This document shows positions 35,282 to 43,854 of a stretch of 64,000 bases of DNA, piece by piece. The position numbers and the translations under genes were made by a program. The notes under the pieces are model-generated. The model saw only the letters and a program-made list of their open reading frames with translations. It did not search any database and was not told the origin of the DNA. Each line of letters opens with the position of its first letter. Within the stretch, counting starts at the first letter, position 1. Source of the stretch: Candidatus Butyricimonas faecavium (lineage in GTDB: Bacteria; Bacteroidota; Bacteroidia; Bacteroidales; Marinifilaceae). The stretch is taken from assembly GCA_944321125.1 (NCBI GenBank), contig CALUKD010000014.1, forward strand, positions 1-64,000. The letters are read 5' to 3'.

Positions 35282-37360
35282 CTATTTTTTCAACCACTTA
35301 TCCAGCCACGCTGCAAAAGTGCGTTGCCACAATATTCCATTCTGGCAGCCAAGTACCCAATGGCATTCTTCCGGGAAGTATAAATACTGAGCCGGAATAC
35401 CACGCATACGGGCGGCATTGAAAGCACCCATTCCCTGAGAGGCATCGATACGGAAGTCTTTTTGTCCGTGGATGACTAGGATCGGGGTATCCCATTCTCC
35501 GACAAATTTGTGGGGAGAATTATCAAATGTGCGTTGAGCGACTTTATTGTCTTTTTCCCATGGAGCTCCGCCCATGTCCCAATTGGCAAACCACATTTCT
35601 TCAGTGTTGTAGTATTGCATTTCCATATTGAAGATTCCGCAGTGGGCAATAAATGCTTTAAAGCGTTTGTCGTGGTGTCCGGCAAGGAAATATACGGAGA
35701 AACCGCCATAGGAGGCTCCTACGCAGCCCAAACGGTTTTCGTCGATATAAGGTTCCTGTTTCAATTCATCTATGGCAGAGAGGTAATCCTTGATGTTTTG
35801 TCCGGGATAATCTCCGCTGATTTGTTCGTTCCATTCTTGGCCGAATCCCGGTAGGCCGCGGCGGTTCGGGGCGACGATGATGTAACCGTTAGCTGCCATC
35901 ATCTGGAAATTCCAACGGTAGCTCCAGAACTGGCTTACGGTACTTTGCGGACCACCTTCGCAATACAGGATTGCCGGGTATTTTTTGTTCGGGTCAAAAT
36001 GAGGAGGATAAATGACCCATGTCAGCATTTGTTTGTTGTCTGTGGTCTTGATCCAGCGGGATTCTACCTTACCCATAGTTAATTGATCCAGAATCCCTTT
36101 GTTTACGAATGATAATTCCGTGTCTTTTCCTGTGTTCGGGTCTACTTTGTAGATTTCGGCAGGTTTACTCATGGATACTTTCGTGGCGATCAAATAATCG
36201 TTTACGGGAGTGACTGACGTGTAATTGTGTACGCCTTCCGTGAGTTTCTCGATCTTCCCATCGTTTAGGGTCAATTTGTAAATTTCATCTGTAGCGTGAT
36301 AATCCGAGATGAAATAGATCGTGTTATCATCTGCCCAAGACAGACTTCCTACGTTTTGATCGAAATCTTTCGTGTATTCTTTTTTCTCTCCGGTTTTTAA
36401 GTTCATTACAAATAGACGGATTTTATCGGCTTCGTATCCGTCACGTTCCATGCTTTCCCATGCCATGAGTTCTCCGTTGGGGGAGATCACTTGATGCTGA
36501 TCGTATCCCATCATTCCTTCCGTGAGGTTGGTGGTTTTACCGGAAGCCAAATTGTACAGATAGAGATCCGTGTTTGTTGAACTCAAGTAAGCGATTCCTT
36601 CTTTTTTACGGGCCATGTAGATTATGCCTTTTCCGTCCTTTGTCCAAACGAGTTGCTCTGTGCCACCCCAAGGACGAACGGGGGATTCCCATTTCTCGCC
36701 TTCCATGATGTCTTTGCCTGTAGTCACCATCTGTCCGGGAATATAATCAGCCACGAAAGGGTGAGTGTAAGCTTCAACCCAATTATCCCAATGGCGATAA
36801 ACTTGGTCATTGATCAGCCGGGCATTTGCTTTCGGAAGATCGGGATGTAGGTCATGGATATCTTGTTCCAACTTCACGTCTTTCAGGAAAAGAAGTTTGG
36901 ACTTGTCCGGGGAAAAGATAAATCCCCCGATACCGCCTTCTACATTGGTTAATTGGGTAAGCCCGCTACCATCTGCATTCATTTCCCATAGTTGTACAGA
37001 ACCGGATTTACTGGACATAAATGCGATCTTCCCATCAGAAGTCCACGTTTCACCGAATTCATTGTAATCCGTGTTCGTTAATTGTTTTGATTTTCCGTCA
37101 GCTAGGTTCATCACGTAAATGTCACTGTACGAGCGATCTTCTTCTTTGTTGAAATAAGTCACGTCATACAAAAGTGTTTTCTGATCGGGGGATACGCTTA
37201 CGCTACCGATTCTACCAAATGACCATAACACCTCGGGAGTCATCACGTCGGATGCTAGTTTCATATCCGGTGTTTTATAACTTGGTTTTACTGCCTCTTT
37301 CTTGTTGTCACACGACACCATTGCCAACAAGATTAATGCAGAACATAAATAATTTTTCAT
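35282..37360 (-). CDS. S9 family peptidase lipoprotein (prolyl oligopeptidase/DPP5-like)
   Basis: A 692-residue predicted lipoprotein (Cys17 in AMVSCDN). A WD-type propeller covers about 40-430 with repeated motifs such as FSPDKSKLLFL and WTKDGKGIIYMA. The alpha/beta-hydrolase domain carries Ser550 in GASYGGF, Asp635 in HGQKDFRID and His667 in PEECHWV. Probably hydrolyses short peptides in the periplasm. It is a monocistronic unit between the strong terminator at 35223 and recA. It is distinct from the DPP-IV-like enzyme at 32068 and complements it. Confidence 0.93.
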   Translation of the reverse strand: MKNYLCSALILLAMVSCDNKKEAVKPSYKTPDMKLASDVMTPEVLWSFGRIGSVSVSPDQKTLLYDVTYFNKEEDRSYSDIYVMNLADGKSKQLTNTDYNEFGETWTSDGKIAFMSSKSGSVQLWEMNADGSGLTQLTNVEGGIGGFIFSPDKSKLLFLKDVKLEQDIHDLHPDLPKANARLINDQVYRHWDNWVEAYTHPFVADYIPGQMVTTGKDIMEGEKWESPVRPWGGTEQLVWTKDGKGIIYMARKKEGIAYLSSTNTDLYLYNLASGKTTNLTEGMMGYDQHQVISPNGELMAWESMERDGYEADKIRLFVMNLKTGEKKEYTKDFDQNVGSLSWADDNTIYFISDYHATDEIYKLTLNDGKIEKLTEGVHNYTSVTPVNDYLIATKVSMSKPAEIYKVDPNTGKDTELSFVNKGILDQLTMGKVESRWIKTTDNKQMLTWVIYPPHFDPNKKYPAILYCEGGPQSTVSQFWSYRWNFQMMAANGYIIVAPNRRGLPGFGQEWNEQISGDYPGQNIKDYLSAIDELKQEPYIDENRLGCVGASYGGFSVYFLAGHHDKRFKAFIAHCGIFNMEMQYYNTEEMWFANWDMGGAPWEKDNKVAQRTFDNSPHKFVGEWDTPILVIHGQKDFRIDASQGMGAFNAARMRGIPAQYLYFPEECHWVLGCQNGILWQRTFAAWLDKWLKK

Positions 37361-37394
37361 TGTAATTTTAGCTGTTTTTTATTACACGATTTTT

Positions 37395-38417
37395 TTATTT
37401 CGTTGCCGGTTGCACGCCGTTTTCCATGGCTTCCACAATCTTTTGGGTAAGCTCTTCTGCTAGTTCCGGGTTATCCATAACCAGTTGTTTTACGGTTTCC
37501 CGTCCTTGGCCTAATTTGCTTTCGCCGTAAGAGAACCAGCTACCGCTTTTCTTGATTACGTTGTATTCAACGCCCAAGTCAACAATTTCTCCGGAACGGG
37601 AAATTCCTTCTCCGTACATGATGTCGAATTCGGCTTTTTTGAATGGAGGTGCCACTTTGTTTTTCACGACTTTTACGCGGGTGTGGTTACCGTAAATTTC
37701 TTCTCCGTCTTTGATTTGCCCTGTACGGCGAATATCTAGGCGTACGGATGCATAAAATTTCAGAGCGTTACCACCCGTGGTCGTTTCGGGGTTACCGAAC
37801 ATGACACCGATTTTATCACGTAATTGGTTGATGAATATACAGCAGGTATTTGTTTTACTGATTGTTCCTGTCAGTTTACGTAGAGCTTGTGACATCAAGC
37901 GGGCTTGTAATCCCATCACGCTATCACCCATATCTCCCTCAATTTCAGCTTTGGGCGTAAGGGCAGCCACGGAGTCGATCACGATAATATCAATAGCGGC
38001 AGAGCGAATTAGTTGTTCTGCAATTTCGAGGGCTTGTTCACCGTTGTCCGGTTGTGATATGAATAAGTTATTCACGTCAACTCCTAGTTTTTCAGCATAT
38101 GATCGATCGAAGGCGTGCTCTGCGTCAATGATAGCGGCAATACCGCCTTGTTTTTGGGCTTCAGCAATGGCGTGGATAGCCAAGGTTGTTTTACCGGAAG
38201 ATTCGGGACCGAATATTTCAATTACACGGCCTTTCGGGTATCCTCCCACGCCTAACGCTCTGTCCAGCCCGATAGAACCGGAAGGGATGACCGCAACATC
38301 TTCCACGACATTATCTCCAAGTTTCATAACGCTTCCCTTACCGAAGTTCTTTTCAATTTTGTCAAGGGTAAGTTGAAGTGCTTTTAACTTGTCTTGATTG
38401 GTTTCTGTGTTTGCCAT
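37395..38417 (-). CDS. recA: Recombinase RecA
   Basis: A 340-residue DNA strand-exchange ATPase for homologous recombination and SOS induction. It has Walker [10 protein letters not shown], Walker [11 protein letters not shown], the loop [17 protein letters not shown] and the [12 protein letters not shown] segment, all unaltered, and a normal length. It lies 37 bp downstream of the bcp gene, an order often seen in Bacteroidota. No LexA-type box was recognised upstream. Confidence 0.98.
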   Translation of the reverse strand: MANTETNQDKLKALQLTLDKIEKNFGKGSVMKLGDNVVEDVAVIPSGSIGLDRALGVGGYPKGRVIEIFGPESSGKTTLAIHAIAEAQKQGGIAAIIDAEHAFDRSYAEKLGVDVNNLFISQPDNGEQALEIAEQLIRSAAIDIIVIDSVAALTPKAEIEGDMGDSVMGLQARLMSQALRKLTGTISKTNTCCIFINQLRDKIGVMFGNPETTTGGNALKFYASVRLDIRRTGQIKDGEEIYGNHTRVKVVKNKVAPPFKKAEFDIMYGEGISRSGEIVDLGVEYNVIKKSGSWFSYGESKLGQGRETVKQLVMDNPELAEELTQKIVEAMENGVQPATK

Positions 38418-38424
38418 ACTTTTT

Positions 38425-38456
38425 TATTTTAGATTTATGATTTACGATTTTGAATT
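38425..38456. repeat. AT-rich intergenic repeat (atttatgatttacgatt type)
   Basis: TTTTAGATTTATGATTTACG here is nearly identical to TTGATTTATGATTTACGATT at 46991-47010 and resembles sequences at several other gene junctions between 38 and 62 kb. Confidence 0.55.
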
Positions 38457-38907
38457 ACTCCAAGATTTGTTTTGCGTGATCCTTGGTGTTTACTTTGGTG
38501 ATTATTCGTTCGATAATTCCGTTTGTGTCAATAATAAAAGTGGTACGAACGACTCCCATGTAGGTTCTCCCGTATAATTTTTTTTCAGCCCAGACACCGT
38601 ATGCTTCCAGTATCTTTTTTTCAGTGTCGGCAATCAGATTAAATGCCAGATTGTATTTAGCGATAAATTTCAAATGTGAATTTGCCGAATCGGGGCTGAC
38701 ACCGACAACTTCAAACCCTTTCTCCGTGAGGGAAGAATAACCGTCATTCAGACTGCATGCTTCAGCCGTGCATCCCGATGTGTTGTCTTTCGGGTAAAAA
38801 TAGAGGATTAATTTTTTATCTTTAAAATCATTCAGCGTGATTTTTTTCCCGTCTTGATTCATGCCCTCGAAGTAAGGGGCTTTATCTCCTTCTTTTAATG
38901 GTGTCAT
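38455..38907 (-). CDS. bcp: Thioredoxin-dependent thiol peroxidase (Bcp/PrxQ)
   Basis: A 150-residue peroxiredoxin that reduces hydrogen peroxide and organic peroxides using thioredoxin. The peroxidatic Cys46 and resolving Cys51 sit in DNTSGCTAEACS, the atypical 2-Cys PrxQ arrangement; upstream LILYFYPKD is the family signature. It lies upstream of recA on the same strand and may be co-transcribed. No signal peptide, so it is cytoplasmic. Confidence 0.95.
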   Translation of the reverse strand: MTPLKEGDKAPYFEGMNQDGKKITLNDFKDKKLILYFYPKDNTSGCTAEACSLNDGYSSLTEKGFEVVGVSPDSANSHLKFIAKYNLAFNLIADTEKKILEAYGVWAEKKLYGRTYMGVVRTTFIIDTNGIIERIITKVNTKDHAKQILE

Positions 38908-39045
38908 ATTCGTTTATAATTAGTGATTTACGATAAGGAATATAAACAATTTATGATTGATATAACTTGTTTACTTCTTTTCCCGTAGTCTATGTACAAA
39001 AGTAGGAATATTTTGGTGAAATGAAATAGAGTTTTGGAATATTTG

Positions 39046-39053
39046 TACATTTG
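39046..39053 (+). promoter_or_regulatory. -7 box upstream of the DUF4491 gene
   Basis: TACATTTG fits TAnnTTTG and lies 20 bp before the start codon. No -33 box at standard distance. Confidence 0.42.
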
Positions 39054-39073
39054 CATAAATCTAAAAATAGCGT

Positions 39074-39403
39074 ATGGAATTTGTTGAAACGTATAATTTG
39101 ACTGGGTTGATTATCGGAATTTGCACGTTTTTGATAATCGGATTATTTCATCCCGTGGTGATTAAGGCGGAGTATTATTGGGGAACAGGGTGCTGGTGGA
39201 TTTTTCTTGTTTTGGGAATCGCGGGAACGATAGCTGCCTTATGGGTGACGAACGTGTTATGGTCTTCTTTGCTAGGTGTGTTTGCTTTTTCTTCTTTTTG
39301 GACAATCAAGGAAATTTTTGAACAAGAGGAGAGAGTGCGTAAAGGGTGGTTTCCCGCAAACCCGAAGAAGCAGGATAAAAAGAATGTAAAATTTAAAATG
39401 TAG
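39074..39403 (+). CDS. DUF4491 family small membrane protein
   Basis: A 109-residue integral membrane protein with three predicted helices (about 10-30, 42-58, 62-80) and a cytoplasmic basic tail. The motifs FHPVVIKAEYYWG and the C-terminal IKEIFEQEERVRKGWFPANPK are diagnostic of DUF4491. Function is unknown; the family is nearly confined to Bacteroidota. The final residues (NVKFKM) are encoded inside an AT-rich intergenic repeat, which has apparently supplied the stop codon. Confidence 0.88.
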   Translation: MEFVETYNLTGLIIGICTFLIIGLFHPVVIKAEYYWGTGCWWIFLVLGIAGTIAALWVTNVLWSSLLGVFAFSSFWTIKEIFEQEERVRKGWFPANPKKQDKKNVKFKM

Positions 39404-39476
39404 AGTTTAGAATGAGAAAGCGTTGCTTTCTGTGGGGAAATCATAAATAGAAAATTATAAATCAAGAAATTAATAC
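39384..39476. repeat. AT-rich intergenic repeats around the DUF4491 stop codon
   Basis: TAAAATTTAAAATGTAGAGTTTAGAATG and, after a short unique stretch, ATCATAAATAGAAAATTATAAATC. These match the repeat style at 49419, 52925 and 62361. Confidence 0.5.
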
Positions 39477-39905
39477 ATGGATAGTTCAGTAATAATAGAA
39501 CAGATGAACCGGGAGAGCCGGGGAACGTTAATGGCAAGTTTAGGTATAGAATTTACCGGTATCGGGGAAGATTGGTTGGAGGCAAAGATGCCGATTGATG
39601 AACGTACGATGCGCCCCGGGAATTTGTTGCATGGTGGAGCGATTATGGCATTAGTGGAGACCGTGGGAAGCGGATTGACTTATATCGGGGAGAATTTGGA
39701 AGAGAATCACGTGTTTGGAATTGAGATTAACGCCAATCATGTTCGGAAAGCACAAGGAAAATATGTGATCGGTCGTGCGGAGTTTATTCATAAAGGCCAT
39801 CGTACCCATGTGGTAGCTGTCAACGTAACGGATGAGTTTGGTAATTTGGCTTCCGTGGGACGGATTACGAATGTGGTATTACCGAAATCACCGGATGGAA
39901 AGTGA
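39477..39905 (+). CDS. PaaI-type hotdog thioesterase
   Basis: A 142-residue hotdog-fold acyl-CoA thioesterase. The PaaI/YdiI signature is visible: RPGNLLHGGAIMALVETVGS with the HGG loop near residue 52, then IEINANHVRKAQ and RIEFIH-like strands. Some homologues (MenI) hydrolyse DHNA-CoA in menaquinone synthesis, but no men genes are nearby so the substrate is open. Probably expressed with the DUF4491 gene 73 bp upstream. Confidence 0.88.
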   Translation: MDSSVIIEQMNRESRGTLMASLGIEFTGIGEDWLEAKMPIDERTMRPGNLLHGGAIMALVETVGSGLTYIGENLEENHVFGIEINANHVRKAQGKYVIGRAEFIHKGHRTHVVAVNVTDEFGNLASVGRITNVVLPKSPDGK

Positions 39906-39907
39906 TA

Positions 39908-39940
39908 AACAAGGAAGGGATGTAGAATTCCTTCCTTGTT
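39908..39940. terminator. Bidirectional terminator between convergent genes
   Basis: 11-bp stem AACAAGGAAGG / CCTTCCTTGTT with an 11-nt loop, placed between the thioesterase and flavodoxin stop codons. Confidence 0.75.
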
Positions 39941-39946
39941 ATAATA

Positions 39947-40534
39947 TTATTTCAAGCTATCAATCCATTTATCAAGTTCTTCCGGAGAGTCAATGCTAGG
40001 TTGACCTTCCTTTTTATCCCGGAATAAGAATGCGTGGCCGTTTTCAACTATTGCTCCTTTCTCTTTAGCTAATGCTGTCATATCTTTAATAACGCTTCCG
40101 GCCCAACCTGCGTGAGTGGAAAATGGAATTACGGTCTTGCCCTTGAAATCATTTGATGACATGAAGGACAGGATAACGGGAGCCATTCGATACCACCATG
40201 TGGGAGTACCGATAATAATGCGATCGTAATCGTTTAGCTTGATATTGAGTGGTTTTAGTTCCGGTTTAAATTGTTGTTCAACTTCTTCACGGCCTTGTTT
40301 GTCCATTTTTTCATTATCACGAGGATAAGGTGTTTTCGGTTCTAGGCAGACAATATCTGCGTGAAGTGTCTTTTGTAATTTTTCTGCGATACTTTTCGTG
40401 TTACCGTGAGAATAGGAAAAATAGACGATAAGGGTCTTTTTCGGATTTTGTGTCTGTTTTTCTGAAGCCTTGCAGTTTATTGTCATGTATGCACAAGTGA
40501 GAGAAACAAGAATGATACTCAGTATTTTGTTCAT
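39947..40534 (-). CDS. Exported flavodoxin
   Basis: A 195-residue flavodoxin with an N-terminal signal sequence (about 1-24, ending near CKASEK). The FMN phosphate loop is SYSHGNTKSIA, and GTPTWWYRMAP and THAGWAGSV are the isoalloxazine-binding loops. Secreted flavodoxins of this kind occur in Bacteroidota next to cyclophilin-like proteins and AraC regulators; the electron partner is unknown. It is the last of three reverse-strand genes behind a divergent AraC gene (spacings 27 and 7 bp). Confidence 0.88.
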   Translation of the reverse strand: MNKILSIILVSLTCAYMTINCKASEKQTQNPKKTLIVYFSYSHGNTKSIAEKLQKTLHADIVCLEPKTPYPRDNEKMDKQGREEVEQQFKPELKPLNIKLNDYDRIIIGTPTWWYRMAPVILSFMSSNDFKGKTVIPFSTHAGWAGSVIKDMTALAKEKGAIVENGHAFLFRDKKEGQPSIDSPEELDKWIDSLK

Positions 40535-40561
40535 GGTGTTTTAATTTTATGGTTTTAAATA

Positions 40562-41083
40562 TTATTTGCTTGTTTGTAGCTCAATGATTATATTTATGCT
40601 TCCGTTGCCGACTGCTGTCATCAGTCCGACCGGATTATCAACTTTTCCGATTCTTGTGTAGTTGTATGAGTTTGTAAATGTTTTGTAAAATAATACGATA
40701 CAATTGGAACCGTAAAGCATCAAATCTCCCGTTTGAATTTTATCGGGACGGTAAGAGGCGGTAGGAAGATTGTCCGGCATATTGTAGTACTTTTCGTTAT
40801 TATTGAGGTCATGCATTGTAATCGTCATCGGCAATTTCGCTTTAAATGCTTTTGCGGTTTCGTTATCGGCAAGTGTAATTGTAAACGTGTGATTACCTAT
40901 TTTTAGGTTTATGGTATCTGATTCCAATATTTCTTCACTACTGTTATTTCCCGTTGTGTCGGTACTGTTATTTGTATTGTTGGATTGTTTTTGTACCGGG
41001 AGAGGATTATCTTTAGAACAGGAGGCTAAACCAGTAGTGATATATAGAAAAGACATGGCTGCTATTAAATATGTTTTCTTCAT
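40562..41083 (-). CDS. Cyclophilin-like fold lipoprotein
   Basis: A 173-residue lipoprotein (Cys22 in GLASCSKD) with a low-complexity Asn/Ser/Thr linker (about 35-55), then a domain of the bacterial cyclophilin-like fold (DUF-type, not a classical prolyl isomerase): INLKIGNHTFTITLADNETA, YNMPDNLPTA, GDLMLYGSNCIVLFYKTF, and YTRIGKV. Homologues co-occur with flavodoxins and acetyltransferases; the ligand is unknown. It sits between those two genes here. Confidence 0.8.
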   Translation of the reverse strand: MKKTYLIAAMSFLYITTGLASCSKDNPLPVQKQSNNTNNSTDTTGNNSSEEILESDTINLKIGNHTFTITLADNETAKAFKAKLPMTITMHDLNNNEKYYNMPDNLPTASYRPDKIQTGDLMLYGSNCIVLFYKTFTNSYNYTRIGKVDNPVGLMTAVGNGSINIIIELQTSK

Positions 41084-41090
41084 GATCGTT

Positions 41091-41654
41091 TTATTTTATA
41101 TTTCTTATCACTTTGGCTGGATTACCTGTTACAATTGTGTTATCCGGAACATTCTTGGTTACGACGGCTCCAGCACCCACGATGGAGTTTTCTCCCACGG
41201 TAACACCCGGTAGGATGATAGCACCGGCTCCGATCCATGCCCTACGTTTGATTAATATTGGTTTCGTATATACATTGTGTCTTATTTCCGGTTGTTCCGG
41301 ATGATTTTCTGTTAACAGGGAGGCACGAGGACCAATAAAGACATGATCTTCTAGGGTAATTCCTCCTCTGTCTAAAAAGGTACAACCAAAATTGATGAAC
41401 ACTCCTTTACCGACTTTTGTGAATTTACCGAATGCCGTGTAAAATGGGGGAAACATACGGACCGATTCATCAAGTGGTTGCCCCCATATCCGACTAAGTA
41501 ATTCTCTGACTTCAGCGGCAGAATGATACTTGCTGTTCAATTCGCCCACGAGGCTCATGGTTTTTTCGAATTCTTCGTATAAAAGAGGGTAATCCGGATC
41601 TGTATCCAATATTAATTCACCTGATTTCATTCTTTCCAGTATGTTTTTCTTCAT
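41091..41654 (-). CDS. Sugar O-acetyltransferase (maltose acetyltransferase family)
   Basis: A 187-residue acetyl-CoA-dependent hexapeptide-repeat transferase: N-terminal MAC helices ([13 protein letters not shown]), helix bundle to about 70, then repeats such as [17 protein letters not shown] and [20 protein letters not shown] with catalytic His in LTENHPEQ. The ATG at 41654 (AAGGAT just before it) is preferred over an in-frame TTG at 41681, which overlaps a -7 box. It is the first gene of the acetyltransferase/cyclophilin-like/flavodoxin unit. Confidence 0.9.
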   Translation of the reverse strand: MKKNILERMKSGELILDTDPDYPLLYEEFEKTMSLVGELNSKYHSAAEVRELLSRIWGQPLDESVRMFPPFYTAFGKFTKVGKGVFINFGCTFLDRGGITLEDHVFIGPRASLLTENHPEQPEIRHNVYTKPILIKRRAWIGAGAIILPGVTVGENSIVGAGAVVTKNVPDNTIVTGNPAKVIRNIK

Positions 41655-41678
41655 ATCCTTGTTTTTAATTGTACATGA

Positions 41679-41686
41679 CAAAATTA
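41679..41686 (-). promoter_or_regulatory. -7 box of the acetyltransferase-flavodoxin operon
   Basis: TAATTTTG on the reverse strand, 25 bp upstream of the ATG at 41654. The -33 region lacks TTTG, which is common for activator-dependent promoters and fits AraC control. Confidence 0.5.
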
Positions 41687-41813
41687 CATGGATTCAAGCA
41701 AGAGGTAGGTAGATGATTTCTCGAAAGAATAACCATTTTTGCGGATTTTGTAGAAAAATGCCTCTCAAATGTATATGTATTACGGATTTTATAACCCAAA
41801 TTGCTGATCTTCA

Positions 41814-41843
41814 TTTGTTATAATAAGTTTTTCCGTAATTTTG
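41814..41843 (+). promoter_or_regulatory. Promoter of the AraC gene
   Basis: TTTG (41814-41817), 18-bp spacer, TAATTTTG (41836-41843). The predicted transcript starts near 41850, so the ATG at 41855 would be almost leaderless and 41861 or 41867 is more likely. Confidence 0.65.
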
Positions 41844-41866
41844 TACTATAAAAAATGAGAATGGTT

Positions 41867-42766
41867 ATGGATAAGATTGTACAATTAGATAGCGTGAAAA
41901 CTTATAATGAACTATACGGATTGCAAACTAAACATCCGCTTGTAACCGTGGTGGATTTGACGAAAGCGACCCGTGTGGTCAACCATATAAAGATGAATTA
42001 TGGGGTTTATGCTCTTTTTATTAAACATGGGATTAATTGCGTGTTAAAGTATGGTAGACAGTCTTATGATTATCAAGAGGGTACTATTGTGAGTTTTGCC
42101 CCAGGGCAGTTGGTCGGGGTGGATATGGAAAAGGATGAAATCCGTCAGGAGGTGAGCGGATTGATTTTTCATCCCGATTTGATTTACGGGACATCGCTCG
42201 GTGATAAAATTAGTAAATATACTTTTTTCAATTATGCGCAAAATGAGGCATTGCATCTTTCACAACAGGAGCGAAGTATACTTGTCGACTGTTTGCAAAA
42301 GATACAAATGGAAATGGAATATCCTGTAGACAAGCATAGTAAAGAATTATTATCTGTACATATTGAATTGTTTCTAGATTATTGTCTGCGTTTTTACGAT
42401 AGGCAGTTTTATACTAGAAATAGGGTGAATAGTGATATTCTTCAGAAGTTTGAACATGAATTGAATAATTATTTTCAGAGTGGTGATGCACAAAAACAAG
42501 GTCTCCCCTCTGTTCGTTTTTTTGCAGATAAAGCTTGTCTTTCCCCGAGTTATTTTGGTGATTTGATAAAGAAAGAAACGGGAAAAACGGCTCAAGAGTA
42601 TATTCAACTGAAATTAATTGATAAATCTAAACAATATTTGCTAGGTTCCAATCAAAGTATCGGGCAAATTGCAGATTCTTTGGGATTCCAATATTCCCAA
42701 CATTTTATACGGATGTTTAAGAAGCAAGTAGGTTGTACTCCTAATGAATTCCGTTCTCAAAATTAG
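41867..42766 (+). CDS. AraC family transcriptional regulator
   Basis: About 299 residues. The N-terminal cupin-like domain (HPLVTVVDLTKATRVVNHIKM..YGVYALFIKH) is followed by a C-terminal AraC DNA-binding domain (KACLSPSYFGDLIKKETG and IGQIADSLGFQYSQHFIRMFK). Start choice rests on the promoter at 41814; in-frame ATGs exist at 41855 and 41861. It is divergent from the acetyltransferase/cyclophilin-like/flavodoxin genes and probably activates them. Confidence 0.92.
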   Translation: MDKIVQLDSVKTYNELYGLQTKHPLVTVVDLTKATRVVNHIKMNYGVYALFIKHGINCVLKYGRQSYDYQEGTIVSFAPGQLVGVDMEKDEIRQEVSGLIFHPDLIYGTSLGDKISKYTFFNYAQNEALHLSQQERSILVDCLQKIQMEMEYPVDKHSKELLSVHIELFLDYCLRFYDRQFYTRNRVNSDILQKFEHELNNYFQSGDAQKQGLPSVRFFADKACLSPSYFGDLIKKETGKTAQEYIQLKLIDKSKQYLLGSNQSIGQIADSLGFQYSQHFIRMFKKQVGCTPNEFRSQN

Positions 42767-42841
42767 AGTCTAAACCATCAGGAGGCAAATATGGTATAAA
42801 TTCCTTTTTTTTGCTCTTTACACAGTTAACCGATCCGTTAC

Positions 42842-43225
42842 TTAGATAGAGTTTTTTAATTGTACGATTTCTTGTTTGAGTTTACCAATTTCTTCTGCAA
42901 GTGCTTTTATTTCTACGTCTTTTTGGGCTATAATGTTAAGAAGTTTATCTTCAATATTTTCGTTTGCTGTAAAAAGTGGAGATGTTTTATTTTGCTGAGA
43001 TTGAAATTTTTCTCCTTTTCCGGTAAAAATCCAAATGGGAGACAGGTCGGGGAATGCCGCAAAGAGTTTCATTAATGTGTCTTCTGTGATACCTGTTTTA
43101 CTTTCTAAAGTTCCCCGAGAGATTCCGGTTAAGGAGTAAAATTCTCTTTTGCTTTTTCCTAATTCTGCAATAAATTGCAAAATTCTTTGTTTTATTGGCG
43201 AAATATTTTGTATTTTTTGTTGCAT
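42842..43225 (-). CDS. Helix-turn-helix repressor-like protein
   Basis: A 127-residue protein: N-terminal HTH (IKQRILQFIAELGKSKREF..GISRGTLE, about 9-60) of the type found in phage and mobile-element repressors, a PIWIFTGKGE segment typical of Bacteroidota members, then a C-terminal coiled coil (ENIEDKLLNIIAQKDVEIKA onward) that would mediate dimerisation. I chose the ATG at 43225; an upstream start at 43306 would extend over the divergent promoter. It likely represses itself and the divergent pair; see the direct repeat at 43200-43245. Confidence 0.82.
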   Translation of the reverse strand: MQQKIQNISPIKQRILQFIAELGKSKREFYSLTGISRGTLESKTGITEDTLMKLFAAFPDLSPIWIFTGKGEKFQSQQNKTSPLFTANENIEDKLLNIIAQKDVEIKALAEEIGKLKQEIVQLKNSI

Positions 43226-43245
43226 TATGCTGAAATATTTTGTAT
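43200..43245. promoter_or_regulatory. 14-bp direct repeat, candidate operator of the HTH protein
   Basis: GAAATATTTTGTAT occurs at 43200-43213 and again at 43232-43245, 32 bp (about three helix turns) apart. The first copy lies within codons 5-9 of the HTH gene and the second overlaps the -7 box of the divergent operon. This arrangement fits autorepression plus repression of the pair. Confidence 0.55.
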
Positions 43246-43250
43246 GTTTG
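43243..43250 (+). promoter_or_regulatory. -7 box of the divergent two-gene operon
   Basis: TATGTTTG fits TAnnTTTG; a TTTG at 43216-43219 lies 23 bp upstream, slightly far for a -33 box. Transcription would start near 43257. Confidence 0.5.
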
Positions 43251-43398
43251 TAAAGTCTTAGCCGGTTAAAACAGTGTAAATATACAGAAAATAACGAATC
43301 CGACAATGGTAGATTCCTTGTCGTGGGGAAGGAATGTGTTTATCATAAATGGTAAGGATAGAGCCATTTTTATCTATCTTGATTTTAAATTTTCCATT

Positions 43399-43854
43399 AT
43401 GAATGATATTGAAAAAGGTGATTCTTTTGCGTCTCCAGTGAAGGGTATACTTGCTGATTTGACAGTAAAAGACATTGAGCGATTGAGAGTTTATTATGTA
43501 GAAGAAGCGGAACGTTTGATGGCGTTTTTTGGACAGGAGGAAGAGGATGCTTTAAGTTTTATGAAAAAGCACCTACGGATTGTCGAGGCTTTATTGCGAG
43601 AATTACGGTTTCCATGGGAGGATTGTATACCGGTACTATATAGTAGTTTTATGCACTATATTGTTTTAGAGGAGGAAAAAGAGAAACGGAAACGTTTATC
43701 CAATTTAATGACAGAGTTGATAAAGAAAATGAAATTCTTTGCTAAAAAAGAGTCGTTAGTCATGGGGGTAACACATCGCTTTCAAGAACAGCGACAAGAA
43801 GTTGAAGCTTTAATTGCTTTACGAGATAACGAGTTTAATACCTTGCGATCATGA
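43399..43854 (+). CDS. Unknown protein, first gene of an HTH-controlled pair
   Basis: About 151 residues from the ATG at 43399; an upstream in-frame ATG at 43306 would add 31 residues that look non-coding. All-helical, acidic and Lys-rich, no signal peptide. A block (EEEDALSFMKKHLRIVEALL, then RFPWEDCIPVLYSSF and KRKRLSNLMTELI) aligns with the next gene's N-terminal part (DEENLLSG..., LPWMKLADTFFQ, ERLLASRFIELM), so the two proteins share a domain. I do not recognise the family. Its stop overlaps the next start by 4 bp. Confidence 0.7.
   Translation: MNDIEKGDSFASPVKGILADLTVKDIERLRVYYVEEAERLMAFFGQEEEDALSFMKKHLRIVEALLRELRFPWEDCIPVLYSSFMHYIVLEEEKEKRKRLSNLMTELIKKMKFFAKKESLVMGVTHRFQEQRQEVEALIALRDNEFNTLRS

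Noticed and set aside
37777-38376. A 199-codon open frame on the + strand
   Set aside because: It lies entirely antisense to recA, whose product is unmistakable. It has no recognisable domain.
43306-43398. Extending the first unknown gene to the ATG at 43306
   Set aside because: The extra 31 residues look like translated leader DNA close to the promoter; the ATG at 43399 gives a more natural N-terminus, though this is not certain.
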